Shown: positions 1 to 11,574, counted from the first letter of the stretch. The stretch is 64,000 bases of DNA from Henricia sp. BOLD:AAB3569 (GCA_037783545.1 JBBELK010001212.1:35694-99693), one strand, 5' to 3'. The notes: a model not told the origin generated them from the letters alone. Numbers and translations are program-made.

Positions 1-540
1 GGGAATTGGTAAGATGTTAGGATTTTATTTCAGCTCGGTCTTCAAAATTTCCCTCCCCACGGGCCTACCTGTCCCCAACTGAATATGTTGGGACGTCTTT
101 TTGTAATTCTTTTCAGCCATATGAACTGGATGATCCCTTGGGAGGGAACACTGTTGCAAAATAAATTTAAACTGGGGGGGGAGGCGATGTTGGGGATGGG
201 CGCGTAACCATAAATGTTGAAAATAACCATTGTTCCCTCCCTGCCCATGTGGAGAAGTCCCAGTGTGCTAGTCCTAGCTCCTTCCTGAAGAACCTAACAA
301 GTGCAGAGTGGTTTAGTATACAAATTTCATTTTCCTTTGGGGCACAGTAGTTGCATGCAGGGAGTGGAAGTTCAATCTTCTAAAGTGAATGACATGAGAA
401 ACCCTGGCCATACAAATTTTACGACAATTTCTAATTTTTCTTCAACAGACATGCATCGTAAGATCTCTGGGGAAGGAATATTCATTTTGACAGTGGTGGA
501 ATGGAGCATTGTAAACACTTCAGAAGTATCAAAAATGGTG
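1..540. other. Intergenic, nothing recognised
   Basis: AT-rich DNA with only short chance ORFs on either strand. I see no protein family, RNA gene or clear repeat here. Confidence 0.6.
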
Positions 541-1010
541 GAACTACCAGGGGACTACTGGAGGAGCTACCAAGAGGCTACTGGAGGAACTACTGGGGTT
601 CTACAGTGATGGACTACTGGGGAGCTTTGGAGGTGGACAACTACCATGGGACACTACCATGAGACATTACCACGGGACACTACCATGGGGACTATACATG
701 TACCATGGGACACTACCATGGTTGGGGGGGGGGGGGAGGTGCGGGGAACTACCGGGGAACTACCGGGATGGACTATCTGGGGGGACTACCTGGACCGGGG
801 AACTACCGGGATGAACCTACCTGGGCCGGGGAACTACCGGGATGAAACTACCTGGGCCGGGGAACTACCGGGATGAAACTACCTGGACCGGGGAACTACC
901 GGGATGGACTACAGTGTACCTGGGCCGGGGAACTACCGGGATGGACTACAGTGTACCTGGGCCGGGGAACTACCGGGATGGACTACCTGGGGGAACTACC
1001 ATGAAATGCC
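541..1010. repeat. Degenerate minisatellite (GGGGAACTACCGGGATG units)
   Basis: A run of related units built on GGGGAACTACCGGGATGGA followed by CTACCTGGGCC. The cleanest copies lie at about 790-990, with unit lengths of roughly 33-42 bp because some units carry an extra ACAGTGTAC. The left part (about 541-740) is a looser version based on CTACCATGGGACA. Overlapping ORFs through it exist only because the repeat lacks stops in some frames; I do not regard them as genes. DNA from 1011 to about 1324 shows nothing further. Confidence 0.85.
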
Positions 1011-1324
1011 ACAAAGCATTTCATATATCAAAGAAAAACGTCTTGCTTTTCAGGGTGGGTACAACACAAACCAGGGTTGTAGTCGAGTCTACAAGTCCAT
1101 CACAGGTCCAGAACCATTAAAATCCAAAGACGATAAAATAAAGTCCGTGACAAGTCTCGCACAAGAAGCAAAGAATGCCTTTGTTTGAGTTCATTTGAAT
1201 AGCTTGTGACTTGAATGAAGACCCATGGACTTGTGAAGGCTTGTGATGGAGTTGTAAATGACTCTACTACAACCCCTGCCACAGACTAACATTTTAAAAT
1301 TAAAGTGAATCATTTTTGATTAAA

Positions 1325-1530
1325 GGCAGTGTACATCATTGGTAATCTCGAAAATCAGAAATGTTCACAGATTTACGCCTAACTTGCACAATATAAACAT
1401 GATGACCGTAAACTTCTCCTGAAATGGTTTTGTCTGAAGTGCTATAGTCTGAGAAATTAGTAAAACAATTAGTTTTCGTCTCATGAGATGAAAAATCAAT
1501 AAGCCCCAAAACCATTTCGCCCCAATAAAC
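1325..1530 (+). repeat. Dispersed repeat family, copy 1 (AAAGGCAGT family)
   Basis: Starts with AAAGGCAGTGTACA and continues through TCAGAAATGTTCACAGATTTA, GTTTTGTCTGAAGTGCTATAG and CCCCAAAACCATTTCGCC. The same blocks in the same order recur at 12310-12520, so this is an interspersed repeat. No terminal repeats were identified and no coding capacity is visible. The AAAGGCAGT-type start recalls repeats I associate with echinoderm genomes; that link is from memory. Confidence 0.75.
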
Positions 1531-2700
1531 CACTTCATGTATACTATCTTTAAATTACGAAGAAATACAGGTTCTAAGCAATTAAACATGAAAAAGCTAC
1601 CATTCCTTTCTGAACAGATTATGGATTTATCGGGATTACATACAGCAGTTTCACTTATTTTCCAATGATTCAATTCTGTTTCAGTCTGGTGCAGCAAGTA
1701 GAGGCCAGGGCCAAGAAAATGTTCACGTACTAACCCCCTCTCCTAGCGATGGGCGCAAAAATTGTGCAGTGAACATGTTGCAGACAACCCCCCGGGACAT
1801 CGCTGGCTGTTTCGTCCTAGTGGAGTAACCCCCATGAGGGGTTGCGGGGCTGTGTCCCGAAAGAAGTAAGTTTTTAATCAAGTTGGTTTTCTTTTTATGA
1901 ACAATTTGGTTAATATGACTAGACTATAAATGCCGTGTGCAGATACCAGAAAAAACTTTACTGCCTGAAAAAAATTCCGCAAAAATTTCAATTGTTTGCA
2001 TTAAAGTTACTCATTATCTAACTAAGCATAATTTTGACAATTTTAGGAAAATTTCGCTCGTCTTATTTTGTGACCAGTGTGCCTATTGAGCTTGCCAGTG
2101 CACCAACTGAACAATTTTTCTCCTATTTCTAAAAAATAATGTACACAATTTCTTACTCAAATTTTGACCGGTTTAAATGTGAAATTATAAAGTTAAACAC
2201 TGTAGGCTCTTTGAAAATGTTTCGCTCAACCACCTAAGTCACCCACTAGGTAAAATAATTAGAAATTGCAGATCCACACTCACTAAAATATGGAAACATG
2301 ATGGAAATTCCAGGCAGAATTCTACTCCGAACTTACACTGTTCGTATTTTCACTGGTTAGTTTGTGCTTGCAAAACCAAACAGACTGTCACAGCACATAT
2401 ACAGCTGACCCATTTTTTGTTGAGTAAGTTGCATTTAAAGACTTGCACTTTTGCACCACAGTCACTTTATAATGTTTTTGTTTTGGTCATTTTCTGCAGG
2501 ACTGGGGCAAGCGAAGAAGCAAGTACTACGTTCACCCTTTATGGTTAGTGGATAGTTATCAGTTCAGTGGTGTATCTCGGTATTGGTTTCAGTGGTTCAA
2601 AAAGATTAAGATGTTATTTCCATATGCAGTCTACATGTACATTGGTAGTATTGTAATAAGTAGGATACGCGGTGAGGATGTGTAATGTAAGTAAGATAAG
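1531..2700. other. Intergenic, nothing recognised
   Basis: Mostly AT-rich sequence with short ORFs only. No motif, exon or repeat boundary that I can support. Confidence 0.55.
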
Positions 2701-2711
2701 TGTAGTGTAGG

Positions 2712-2767
2712 CCTACACTAGTCACAATATGTTAGGGATATCCCTAACTTATTGTGAGTAGTGTAAG
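2712..2767. repeat. Near-perfect palindrome (hairpin-forming)
   Basis: About 28 bases on each side of the centre GGGATATCCC are inverted copies with few mismatches: CCTACACTAGTCACAATATG on the left answers the complement of TTATTGTGAGTAGTGTAAG on the right. There is essentially no loop, so as DNA it is a cruciform-capable palindrome. It may be a very short foldback element. Confidence 0.8.
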
Positions 2768-2769
2768 TC

Positions 2770-4290
2770 TGATAAAACCAGAGGCGGGAGAACTGAGCAT
2801 AGAATTGACAAATTTCAAAATGGCACTAGCAACCGCGCGGAGCTGAGCCATTGTTTTATGTCACACACCTGCAAATTTTGCCATAACAAAAACCCGACAC
2901 TGTGAGAGCATTATCCGTGAAAACATTTTCCAAAAGTTGCACGTAATTTCGGGTGGCTCGAGATTCTTTTTACATCCAAATACGGGAAAAACTGCACTAT
3001 AAATGAAAAGCAAATGAAACAAAGTCGTCCTACAGTTTCTGCAGTGGTGATATATGTAGAAGCAAACGAAGTGAACCTCCTCGGTATCTCCCGCCTCGAC
3101 CCAGATGGGCCACTGAACACAAGCGCCTCTCTTTCAGAGACTCAGATTGAGTTGGGTGGGTGAACAGAATCGCTCGAGATTCAATGGAACTGGATCTGGC
3201 TGTTTTCAGTGGAATTTGTGCGATTGGATTTGTTCGATTGGATCCCTTTTTCTCCACGACTACACACTCCTGGCGGGTGGGTCGTGCCTCTTTCTCTTCT
3301 TTACGGTTGTCCTGTGAGGGAATGGTGGTTGGGTCCTTATTGGGTGGCGCAAACAATGCGTAGGGCCCTTTGTAACTTTGGTGCATTCTACCCCCTGTGT
3401 TTGATCAACAATAGTTGGCTCCCTGGTATCCTGGGTGGTGCATGGTAAATCACAAAGCCTTGGTGGCAGTTACTAAATGCGCGCGCTTTCCTGTATGTTG
3501 TGATTGTCTGTGGTGGTGGCGTCCGCTCAAATTGAGCAAGAAGACATCGAGATCAGCAGCGGACGATGGGATCTGTATATCCCCAAGTCCTGCATCGCAT
3601 CGGGTTATGGGATTAGTTATATCCCTGTACCCACGTCGGCATCATCTCATCGGGACTACGGGATCTGTTATATCCCTATGTCCATCCGGGGGCGGATCCG
3701 AGGGGCAGGGGATGAAATTGCATACATTCTCCTTGGTGGAGTGTTGAAGCCTGTGGGCCTACAGGTACCTGTGACATTTTGGGCGGGATTAACCCAAGGG
3801 TTCGCCCCTGCTGCAAGTCATCGGCCAATTAATTTAGTCAACTGTGGTGCACCGCCTTTAGGGCATAAAAAAAACCACCCTAGGGAACCTTTTATTTTTT
3901 TATTCGTGGATCACTTTTAGCCGAAGGGGATCATCTTCATCTACCTTCACTCAAACAATGAGGTGTCACAGCCCCATTCCAAGAGACTGGGATTACCCAA
4001 TCCCAAGTCTACTAAGTTAGGATATTGGAGTTTAACTTGGGTGACCTCTAATTAGGGACCAGTAGGATTAAAAATCACCCTTTGACAAAAAAAGGGTTTC
4101 TACACCCGCCCCTGACCAACAGCCATTTGGCTACGGCTTTGGTTTTCCCTTTTTGGGGTGTGGTCAGCCAGCCGGCATGGAAGGATGGACTACCATGATG
4201 ACTGGTGAGCGACTATAACCATGCCTGGACAACCTACAATGTAAGTTGGATGTCAATCAAATTAACTCTTCCAATTGGCAATCAAGTGCC
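2770..4290. other. Intergenic with a short triplicated motif
   Basis: No gene recognised. At about 3566-3690 three imperfect copies of a segment of roughly 45-60 bp containing GGGATCTGTATATCCC, GGGATTAGTTATATCCC and GGGATCTGTTATATCCC follow each other. The longest ORF here (about 138 codons, 3504-3920) runs through this small repeat, has no recognisable domain and is not called as a gene. Confidence 0.55.
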
Positions 4291-4299
4291 AATTATATT

Positions 4300-4342
4300 T
4301 CCCTCCCCCTCCCCCCCCCTCCCCCCTCCCCCCCCCCCCCCA
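4300..4342. repeat. C-rich homopolymer/pyrimidine tract
   Basis: A nearly pure C run broken by a few T residues. It is simple sequence and the base count may be unreliable. Confidence 0.9.
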
Positions 4343-4423
4343 CAAAAGAAATTTAAATTCAACTGCACCTAAATCCTTGCTATACAGTTGCCCGCTATAG
4401 GAACATCAAAATTGCCATTCAGC

Positions 4424-4506
4424 ACTGGCATGCTCGGTGATCGAGTAATTAAGATATCTACCTATAGTATGCATGAGGTTGTGGGTTCGACTCTCGCCCA
4501 AGCATT
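4424..4506 (+). repeat. tRNA-derived SINE head or tRNA-like fragment
   Basis: Contains a B-box-like GGGTTCGACTCTCGCCC preceded by an A-box-like stretch around TGCTCGGTGATCGAG. The spacing matches a tRNA, but the arms do not fold cleanly and the anticodon arm is unclear, so it is not a functional tRNA. A tRNA-derived SINE 5-prime end is the likeliest reading. Confidence 0.5.
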
Positions 4507-4605
4507 CTGTGGATTTTTAGCATGTTATTGGGGAAATAATTATATTACAAGTATACAAATGTATATACAGACAGTCTATATAAATAGACAGCTGAAGTGT
4601 GACAA

Positions 4606-5154
4606 GGTTGCCATAGCAATTGGCTCTAAACTATCATGGCTGTCGAAAAAAGTACCATTGCAAAAGCACAGGGACACGGTTTAGTGATTTTTAGTTTAGA
4701 GCCAATGCATAGTTCCGACCTGTCAATCAAGCCGAACCTGCCGACCAATCACAACAGAGCTAGCAGACGGCGCCCACATAGGTCAAAGTGATGCAATCAT
4801 CACGCAATCACGCGATTTTCTGCCCATACAGGTTGTATGCGCCAGTGACTATGTGAATGTTGGTTTCAATGTCGGGCGATTCGCTGTTCAAAGGTATGAA
4901 AGCGCATTTTTATAAATATATGTCATTCCTGCATTACTAGCCCTTCGCTCAGTGTGTGGTATAGGGTAACTGTCGACCCTAAAACATAAATACCTTTGAG
5001 TTTTCTCCAATGAATCTGTGCTTTCCATGCCGAGTTCCGTTGCTTTGTACGTAGTCTCGCCATTTTTTTGCGATGGCTTGTGAGCACATAGCAACAATAT
5101 CTAAGGGGCGGGGTTAACTGGGCAATCTCGGAACTATGCATTGCCTAGGCAACC
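4606..5154. mobile_element. Foldback/MITE-like element with nested inverted repeats
   Basis: The outer ends GGTTGCCATAGCAAT (4606 onward) and its approximate complement ATTGCCTAGGCAACC (ending 5154) are inverted. Inside, GCCAATGCATAGTTCCGA (about 4700) is inverted at about 5129-5146 with one mismatch, and TTGGCTCTAAACTA (about 4620) is inverted at about 4693. No transposase ORF is present. This fits a non-autonomous foldback element, possibly with one insertion at its left end. The exact borders and target duplication are not resolved. Confidence 0.6.
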
Positions 5155-5523
5155 AACACAAGATGACGTATTCACTTTGGCAGTCTATTACATCATTTAA
5201 CATAAATTAAGTCTTGTAGTTTGCACTTGGGGGCCCCCTTAACCATTTGGCTGAAATTGATGACTCATAAATGTTGGTTGAACAATGAGACCAGATCGAG
5301 AAATAACAATTTTGTTACAACCAAACTTTTATTGTGAATATACTGTGTAATGATTACTGTGTAATTTTTCTTTTTTTCCCCCCAGCACAGTTTCTGACCC
5401 CTTGGAATTCAAAAGAATGAGACATAGCAGAAAATAATCATCTTGCTTCCAGTATCTGATGAACACTTGCAGAAGAAAGTGTTATTTTAAAGGTAATTTG
5501 AATTATTTTAACTACGTAAATGC
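5155..5523. other. Intergenic, nothing recognised
   Basis: AT-rich spacer between two small elements, with no supported feature. Confidence 0.5.
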
Positions 5524-5527
5524 TTAA

Positions 5528-5968
5528 AGTTGCATTGCCCGTGTTTCGGTGAAAGGATTACAAAAATTAATTTACACAAGCGAATGAATTTAGAAAGCTT
5601 ACGTGTCTTTGTAACGAAAAATATCAAAAACTTAAATTTCCCACGTCGGGAATTGGAGATACAAGCCTTTTTCTTGAAACGTGCTTCACATGTTGTACAT
5701 GGGCGCGTACGCTCATATGTACATATTATGTGTACAATGTACACATGTACGCGCCCATGTACATTTACGTCATAACCCTGTCGATTAATTGACCTGCCAG
5801 CCTTTTAATCATTTCTTGTTTTTAATCGACTGGCATTAATCCTTGACGGATTTTTACGTTCTTGGTACCAAATGAAAGCTGATAACTTTTTCTATTCTAG
5901 AAAAATACCTATTTAACTTTAAAAACAAATTGTACGCCCAAATCGGCCCAAACACGGGCAGTGCAACT
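5528..5968. mobile_element. TTAA-flanked MITE (441 bp)
   Basis: The left end reads AGTTGCATTGCCCGTGTTT and the right end is its inverted copy with one mismatch. Both ends are directly flanked by TTAA (5524-5527 and 5969-5972), the target duplication typical of piggyBac and Kolobok superfamily transposons. The interior has a second strong inverted repeat centred near 5728 (arms containing GTACATGGGCGCGTA) and no transposase. It is called non-autonomous; piggyBac-like and Kolobok-like origins cannot be separated here. Confidence 0.75.
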
Positions 5969-6111
5969 TTAAGTGCATTTTCTCCCAATTTTTAAAGAAA
6001 ATATACACGTAATGAGTTCAAAACACTTTAAGGACCTTGCTTTGTATGACTTAACACGTTCATGCATTTACACTATCAAGCAAACTTACTTGGGATGAGC
6101 GAAAAATCACA

Positions 6112-6183
6112 TGGGCCTGGGATTCGAACCCGAGACTTCTGACTTGCTGGGCAGACACTCTACCAGCTGAGCTATAAGGCACA
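6112..6183 (-). repeat. tRNA-like segment / tRNA-derived SINE head
   Basis: On the minus strand, A box TAGCTCAGCTGG and B box GGTTCGAATCC both match the RNA polymerase III internal promoter consensus at tRNA spacing, and the segment begins GCCTTATAGCTCAG. The anticodon stem has only about four pairs with an oversized loop, and the acceptor and T stems carry mismatches. It is therefore a pseudo-tRNA or the tRNA-derived head of a SINE rather than a working gene. Confidence 0.6.
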
Positions 6184-6189
6184 GTAGTA

Positions 6190-6840
6190 TACTGAAGTTT
6201 TCACCTATGAACCCAATTTGTCTCTCGGTGTTGCATGGAGCGCAACTGGCCAAAGTAATAAACGTAATATCCCAAGTTATGTTGTTACATTTAATGTTGA
6301 TATTGCATTCCTGTCAAGTAATTAACATTAATCTGTCCTGCTTTGTTGAAAATGTTTCAGCTTTCACCAGTTGCCCGTTTCAAAACGCATTTCCAAGACT
6401 GCTAGTTGCCAAGGATATATGCCAGAACTGGTGCCAAGACGAGTGCATGCAAGAGCAACAACATAATTGTAGGTTGTAATTTATGTTGATACTAAATGTC
6501 GGAGCAGAGATGCCAACATGATTTAGACGTTTGTACAATTATTGCGCCCAATGACAATCGGTATTGTGACATAATTCTAGAATGCATAGCTTCAAATGTG
6601 GGGTTTAAATAGGGCTTGGTTTTAAGTTATAAAATTCCGAATCCAAAGTGAGTGCCCTGTGGCAAATTACTCTTTTTCAAATTGCAATGTTGGCATCTCT
6701 GTCAGAGCAACATACGAAGAAAACGTCATTTTCCAGTAGGGATTTTGCAAAGAGTGTGCAGATTTCAATGCATTAATTAACGCTAGGCCTAATCAGGCTG
6801 TTTATTTTATTAAGAGTTTTAAAACCATTCAACATTGGCT
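6190..6840. other. Intergenic, nothing recognised
   Basis: One 90-codon ORF (6207-6479) has no domain or conserved motif that I recognise and is probably chance. Confidence 0.5.
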
Positions 6841-6845
6841 ATAAC

Positions 6846-7056
6846 CAGGGGCGGATCCAGGATTTTGAAAAGGGGCGGGGGTGCATGAAATGTTTAAGCA
6901 TGAAATGCTGACAATGAAATAGCGAGCCCGAAGCCTTTAACGGATTCTAGATAGATTCTGGATTTTAGATGCTCTGTGGTGCGATCTGAGAAAATATTTA
7001 ACCACTTTAAGCAGGAAAGGTGTTTTAATTTTTTTTTGGAAAAGGATCCGCCCCTG
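6846..7056. mobile_element. Small MITE with CAGGGGCGGATCC terminal inverted repeats (211 bp)
   Basis: The ends are perfect 13-bp inverted copies (CAGGGGCGGATCC and its complement). ATAAC lies directly outside both ends (6841-6845 and 7057-7061), giving a 5-bp direct repeat. A CAGGG-type start is typical of hAT elements, but hAT target duplications are 8 bp, so the superfamily is uncertain. There is no coding capacity. Confidence 0.65.
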
Positions 7057-7061
7057 ATAAC

Positions 7062-7402
7062 AAGAAACCTTATCACTTTCAAAAAGCTAATTTTAATTTT
7101 TACTTAGCGTGTTAATAAACAAAGTTTAAAAGAATAATCCGAGGTTGCAGATAGGTAACTAAATTTACGCAAAGTTAAACACAAATGAACAATGTAATGC
7201 AAAATAACTTTCAGATCAATTTGAAATGTTTTAATTCCAACACTTAAAAAAGCTAATTTGTTTATATAACATGGGGAAATCACGGAGTGCAATACATAAC
7301 TTAAGCCAGTTTTGAACTGTTCTTGGCCCAGTCTTGATTTTCGGTAATCAGCCTCGTCGCGTAGTCGTGTAGGGTTTTATTGGTTATTTCTTATTATTTA
7401 TT
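7062..7402. other. Intergenic, nothing recognised
   Basis: AT-rich spacer with no supported feature. Confidence 0.5.
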
Positions 7403-7510
7403 CGCTCGCGAAGTGTGGGGAACTGCCTCGTGCTTAGTTATCGCGAAGTGCGGGGAACCGCCCCGTACTCGGTCCGCAATGTGCAGGGATCTGCCCTGTA
7501 CTCGGTCGGT
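7403..7510. repeat. Three-copy minisatellite, about 33-bp unit
   Basis: Successive units read around CGCGAAGTGTGGGGAACTG, CGCGAAGTGCGGGGAACCG and CGCAATGTGCAGGGATCTG, each followed by CCNTGTACTCGGT-like sequence. A fourth decayed unit (GTGAGTGCGGGTAACCGG) follows at about 7512. Confidence 0.75.
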
Positions 7511-7544
7511 AGTGAGTGCGGGTAACCGGCCGCCCCGTATTCAC

Positions 7545-9020
7545 AAAGCGAGGCTCTCTCTGGTGGTTTTCGCGACTGATCTCGGGATTCGGCCAGGATT
7601 TTTAAAAAAATTACATTTATGTTGAACAAGGAATCACTCCGTGATGTACTCAATTTTAAGTCTACATATAATTAGTTTTTTTTTAAGTAAGGCAGACACA
7701 AAATAAGGTGCAGTTTTATTTGGGTATATTTTTATACCAAAAAGGTTTCTAAATTCAACAATGTTTAAAAATTATATTTTGTTTTTATTTTTTAAAATTA
7801 ATATCCAAATCGAAATTTGCACTCTTCTGTTGTCTGCCAGACCTAAAAAAAAAACAAACGTGCGGTTGATTGCCTGCGGGAATTAGCATTTAGTTTCTCC
7901 ATGGTACGTAAGCAAAAATGTTAGCTGCGTATTTTGAGGGCGACCTGGGTGTGGCGGGACCATCACGTTGGCTCGCTCCACCCAGCAGATGTGTAATTTT
8001 ATTAATTTTAATAAAACTATTTGTTTTCGTAATTTATCTTGGTACGATCCACTTTGGGAGAATCCAATTGGTTGGCAAGAGATAGCAAGCCTGGAGCCAA
8101 ACTACGTTCTCAATTTTCTCTAAGTTTTTCGAGTTTTCCTAGCCGGCTACTATCACGGTTGGTTCTCGCGGTTATCCGCAGCAGGGATAATTTTCTCAGT
8201 TTGAAATTAGCAGAACTATTTTCAGTCGCAAAGACGATGTATATTTTGTAATTTGCCAAGACGGTCAAATTGTGTCGGATAAAACGAGAAAGGTTGATTT
8301 AAAATAAGATTATTAATATATTTATTTATATAAAGTTGTAACAGAGAGGTTGTGCGAAATAAGACAAACACAACCCAATAACGAAAGTGTAATTTTAATA
8401 TTTATTTAATTATTATTTTGGTTATTTCGTGTGTTTAGTGGAGAAGCTTCATTTTTTTATAGCAAGGAATCCACTCTTGACTTGTACTAAATTTGTTGCT
8501 CAGACTTGTTTCTATGATACAAGTAAATAAATAATGATAAAGATGAACAAATTTGCACTCCGCTTATTACTAGCTGTACGTCCCACGAGACATAATTGGT
8601 AGAAACTCTAAGAATGTTGCACCGCATGCAACAGTAAAGAGATTCTTCTAAGTTTGCGAGTTGACTTTTATGCTTCAACACTTGACCGGTTATTTTGTGT
8701 ACATAATGCCATTCCATCCTGCAGGAAAGTTACTACCGAGAACTGGACTAACATTGTCTGTGCTTGTGAAGTCTTTAGAGATCTGGAGCAGTGTACTATC
8801 ATTGTAACCCAAAATCTTGCTTGGCAAATTTCACCCAAAACAAAATCACCCACTGCTGCACAGTGGTACCAAATACCCTGTATTCGACAATGAATTGTTT
8901 TGTATTTTGACAGTACGTGAGAGCTGCTAACCTTACTGTCTATCCCCAGTCGCCCACCCGCACCCCCACCCTCCCACCCACCCTCCAATGTTATTTTTCT
9001 ACAGCAAACGTTCACAACAC
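7545..9020. other. Intergenic, nothing recognised
   Basis: AT-rich, only short ORFs, and no element ends or RNA genes that I can support. Confidence 0.5.
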
Positions 9021-9024
9021 GTAT

Positions 9025-9625
9025 TGGAAAAGTTTTATAAAGGTGATTTAGGTTTTTGTCTAATAAAACGTTTTATTAACGTGTATGAAACGTTCCAAAA
9101 TGGTACATTTTCTCATGGCACGTTTTTAGGACGTTAGAAAAGGTACCGACAAAAACGTTTTATTTGGACGTTTGTAAAACGTTTTTCCTAGGACTACTGA
9201 AAACAAATTGAATTTACGTGTAGGTTTTATATAGGTTACTTACGTTTTTATCTTCAGCAACGTTTTATTAACGTGCATGAAACGTTTCACGACGGTACGT
9301 TTTTTCTATGACGTCCAAAACACGTTTTAAGGACGTTAGATGGGGTACTGACATAACACGTTATGTTCGGACGTTTGTAAAACGTTTTGTCCTGGAATTC
9401 TTCAAACATAAACAAACGCACGTACGTTTTATATTGGTCTCTTACGTTTTCGTCTTCAAAAACGTTTTTAAACGTATATAAAACATTTCAGACGGTACTT
9501 TTTTTTCCTGTGACGTCCGAAACACGTAAAAGTGTCCACAAAATAACGTCCAAAAACATTTTTGCCAACGTTTAGAAAACATAAGACACTTTTGAAAAAG
9601 TTTTTACACGTTTTTAAAACGTTTT
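9025..9625. repeat. Degenerate tandem repeat of about 188 bp rich in AACGTTTT
   Basis: Three diverged units follow each other. Each contains, in order, a TTACGTTTT-like start, AACGTTTTATTAACGTG, GAAACGTT, a GGTAC motif, an ACGTCC or GGACGTT step and GTAAAACGTTTT. Unit starts are roughly 9040, 9225 and 9415. AACGTT and its complement occur dozens of times. The divergence between units suggests an old array, and it shows no coding pattern. Confidence 0.75.
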
Positions 9626-9631
9626 ATTGTT

Positions 9632-9760
9632 TGCTGGCATTTGCGACAAAAGTGCATGTGGGAATTAGGCCTATATCTTAAAATTACATTATCTGTTGAT
9701 TCCAGGAGGTAATTTCATTAAAATCTTTGTTCAATGTATACGAAAAAAAATTCCCTTTTT
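9632..9760 (+). repeat. Dispersed repeat, copy 1 (partner at 14325-14450)
   Basis: The blocks ATCTTAAAATTACATTAT, GTTGATTCCA.GAGGTAATTTC and AAAATCTTTGTTCAATGTATACGAA are shared in the same order and orientation with 14325-14450. No ends were resolved. Confidence 0.75.
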
Positions 9761-10505
9761 GCTTTCACATCTAAATTGGTAATTGCAAATTTTATGAACA
9801 CGCTCCTTTAAACAGCTTTACAAAATTGGTATGCAGATTGTTTTGTCAATAGACGGCTTACTGAATAGCAACCCATGGTCTTCAGTAAGTTCAGATCTTG
9901 TGGCTGTGGTCTTTGTTCATTGAGGACACGCATGGTTACACATTTGTCTTACCTTTGCCTTGGAACGTACAGGTGCCTATTTTCGCGGCTTCATCACTGG
10001 TTCGTCCATGGTCCAATCATGGTCCAGTGAACAGCTTCCGTTATCGACGCGACGGCTTCGTTGGTTTATTCTGGTGCAGAAAAATGACCTTTGCGGCCGA
10101 ACTGAGTCCGACGTGAAACGACCCAAACTGGGTCGGACACATAAGTTGGGCAGGCCACAGTCGTGAGAGTGAGTTCGGAGTGTGAGTTCGGAAATTTTCG
10201 GATCGCACGGTGGGTGCAGCTCGGTGCATTCGAGCTCAGCGCCCTGCACACGCGTGGTCATAATTTGTTTCACTAATTAATATACTGTACTGGGCCTATT
10301 TATTTATTTATTTATTTTTTATTGCACACGGAAAATTCCTTGATGATTCCTTGATGGAAAATCCTCCATAAACATCCTCAAGGGATTTTAAACAGGAGGT
10401 TTATTGACAAACAAAAAGGTTGTTGAATACAGAACACCTTTTTACTTTTTGACTGTTACTGTGATCGCTTGATCGCTCTGGAATCGCTTTCAAGTCTGCT
10501 TCGAA
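9761..10505. other. Intergenic, nothing recognised
   Basis: Several overlapping ORFs of 60-98 codons sit on both strands between 9898 and 10273, none with a recognisable domain. Overlapping openness on both strands points to composition rather than genes. A short (TTTA)n stretch lies near 10300. Confidence 0.5.
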
Positions 10506-10509
10506 ACCT

Positions 10510-10946
10510 GGGCTGCGTTCCGCATATACGCGAACGTTTGAAAACGTTGGCCAACAATTTCGAGTGGAACGAATCGTGCGCTACCAACGTTCGCCAACGT
10601 TGGCCAACAAACTTTTGGATTGTTCGCTGTGTTCGCGAGCCATTTCAAAATGGCGTGCGCGACATGAAAGATGACGGACTATGGTTTGCAGTTCGGAAAA
10701 TAGCAAATTAATTGCACCTTTCGTGGTTTTCTCCCTGTACAATTAATAGCAACGTGTCGCATTTCCTCACAAATTTGGTAAGCAGCGGAGAGGCACGTTA
10801 CATCGTCACTGCGATCGCTGGGACTGTGGGCACTGCCATCGTGACAATGTATTTTGGCCATTTTGCCAACTAGAAGCAATCCGTTCCACATTGAGCAAAA
10901 CGTTGGCACCAACGTTAACAAACGTCTGCATGTTTTGAACGCAGCC
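10510..10946. mobile_element. Foldback/MITE-like element with GGCTGCGTTC ends
   Basis: The left end GGCTGCGTTC continues with ACGTTTG..AACGTTGG and GTGGAACG. The right end is an imperfect inverted copy of the same order (ending GAACGCAGCC), giving arms of about 60 bp. The middle of about 300 bp has no transposase. No convincing target duplication was found, so the superfamily is open. Confidence 0.6.
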
Positions 10947-10949
10947 GGC

Positions 10950-11410
10950 CATGATTAAAGCTGACCACTACACCCAAAAAAGGAACTCACTCCGGGAAGC
11001 CACTTAATTAGTCCCCAAAAATGTCCAGATCCAGGCAACCTGTTTTCCGCAGATCCTGATATAATAGGGAATAGTTTTTCTTGCATGAAAAATAATCTTG
11101 ATTGCATCAAAATCAGTCAAGCGAATCAAACGTTATGCCATTCTTTGGATCGTGCTGGATAAAAATATGACCAACCAACTCGTTCAGGTGGCATTGCGCG
11201 CACAATTCGTACATGTACTAGAATTATTGGCGAACGTCGCAAAGCGTTGAAATTGCACATCAAAACGCAAACTTGAACGCAAAATGGCACTGCGGTCATA
11301 TGGGGTCTGTGCCTATATAGGTTCGAAATTTGGTCAAGGTAAAAAGAAGTATATATCGCCATTGCAACATTTCTGTTTCGGGACTTGTTTGTCAGAATGT
11401 TTGATATGTG
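10950..11410. other. Intergenic, nothing recognised
   Basis: No supported feature in this stretch. Confidence 0.5.
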
Positions 11411-11574
11411 TCAAAGATAAAGTGGTGGGAGGTTGATTCTTGAACTCTTTTTAGTTTTTGTGAAAATGAGTTTATAGGTTAATGCACATTTGGCCGGGCA
11501 ATTTTGTCATCCAATCCCATAATGCATTGAGAACGTCGATAAAGTTTATTGTGACCCGTCCCCCTCTCCCCTCC

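Noticed and set aside
646-1188. ORFs with GELPGWTT-type repeats
   Set aside because: They are translations of the minisatellite at 541-1010.
6112-6183. Functional tRNA gene
   Set aside because: A and B boxes are good, but the anticodon arm and acceptor/T stems are damaged; better read as a SINE head or pseudogene.
9898-10273. Overlapping 60-98 codon ORFs on both strands
   Set aside because: Mutual overlap on both strands and in several frames, no domain, no splice structure.
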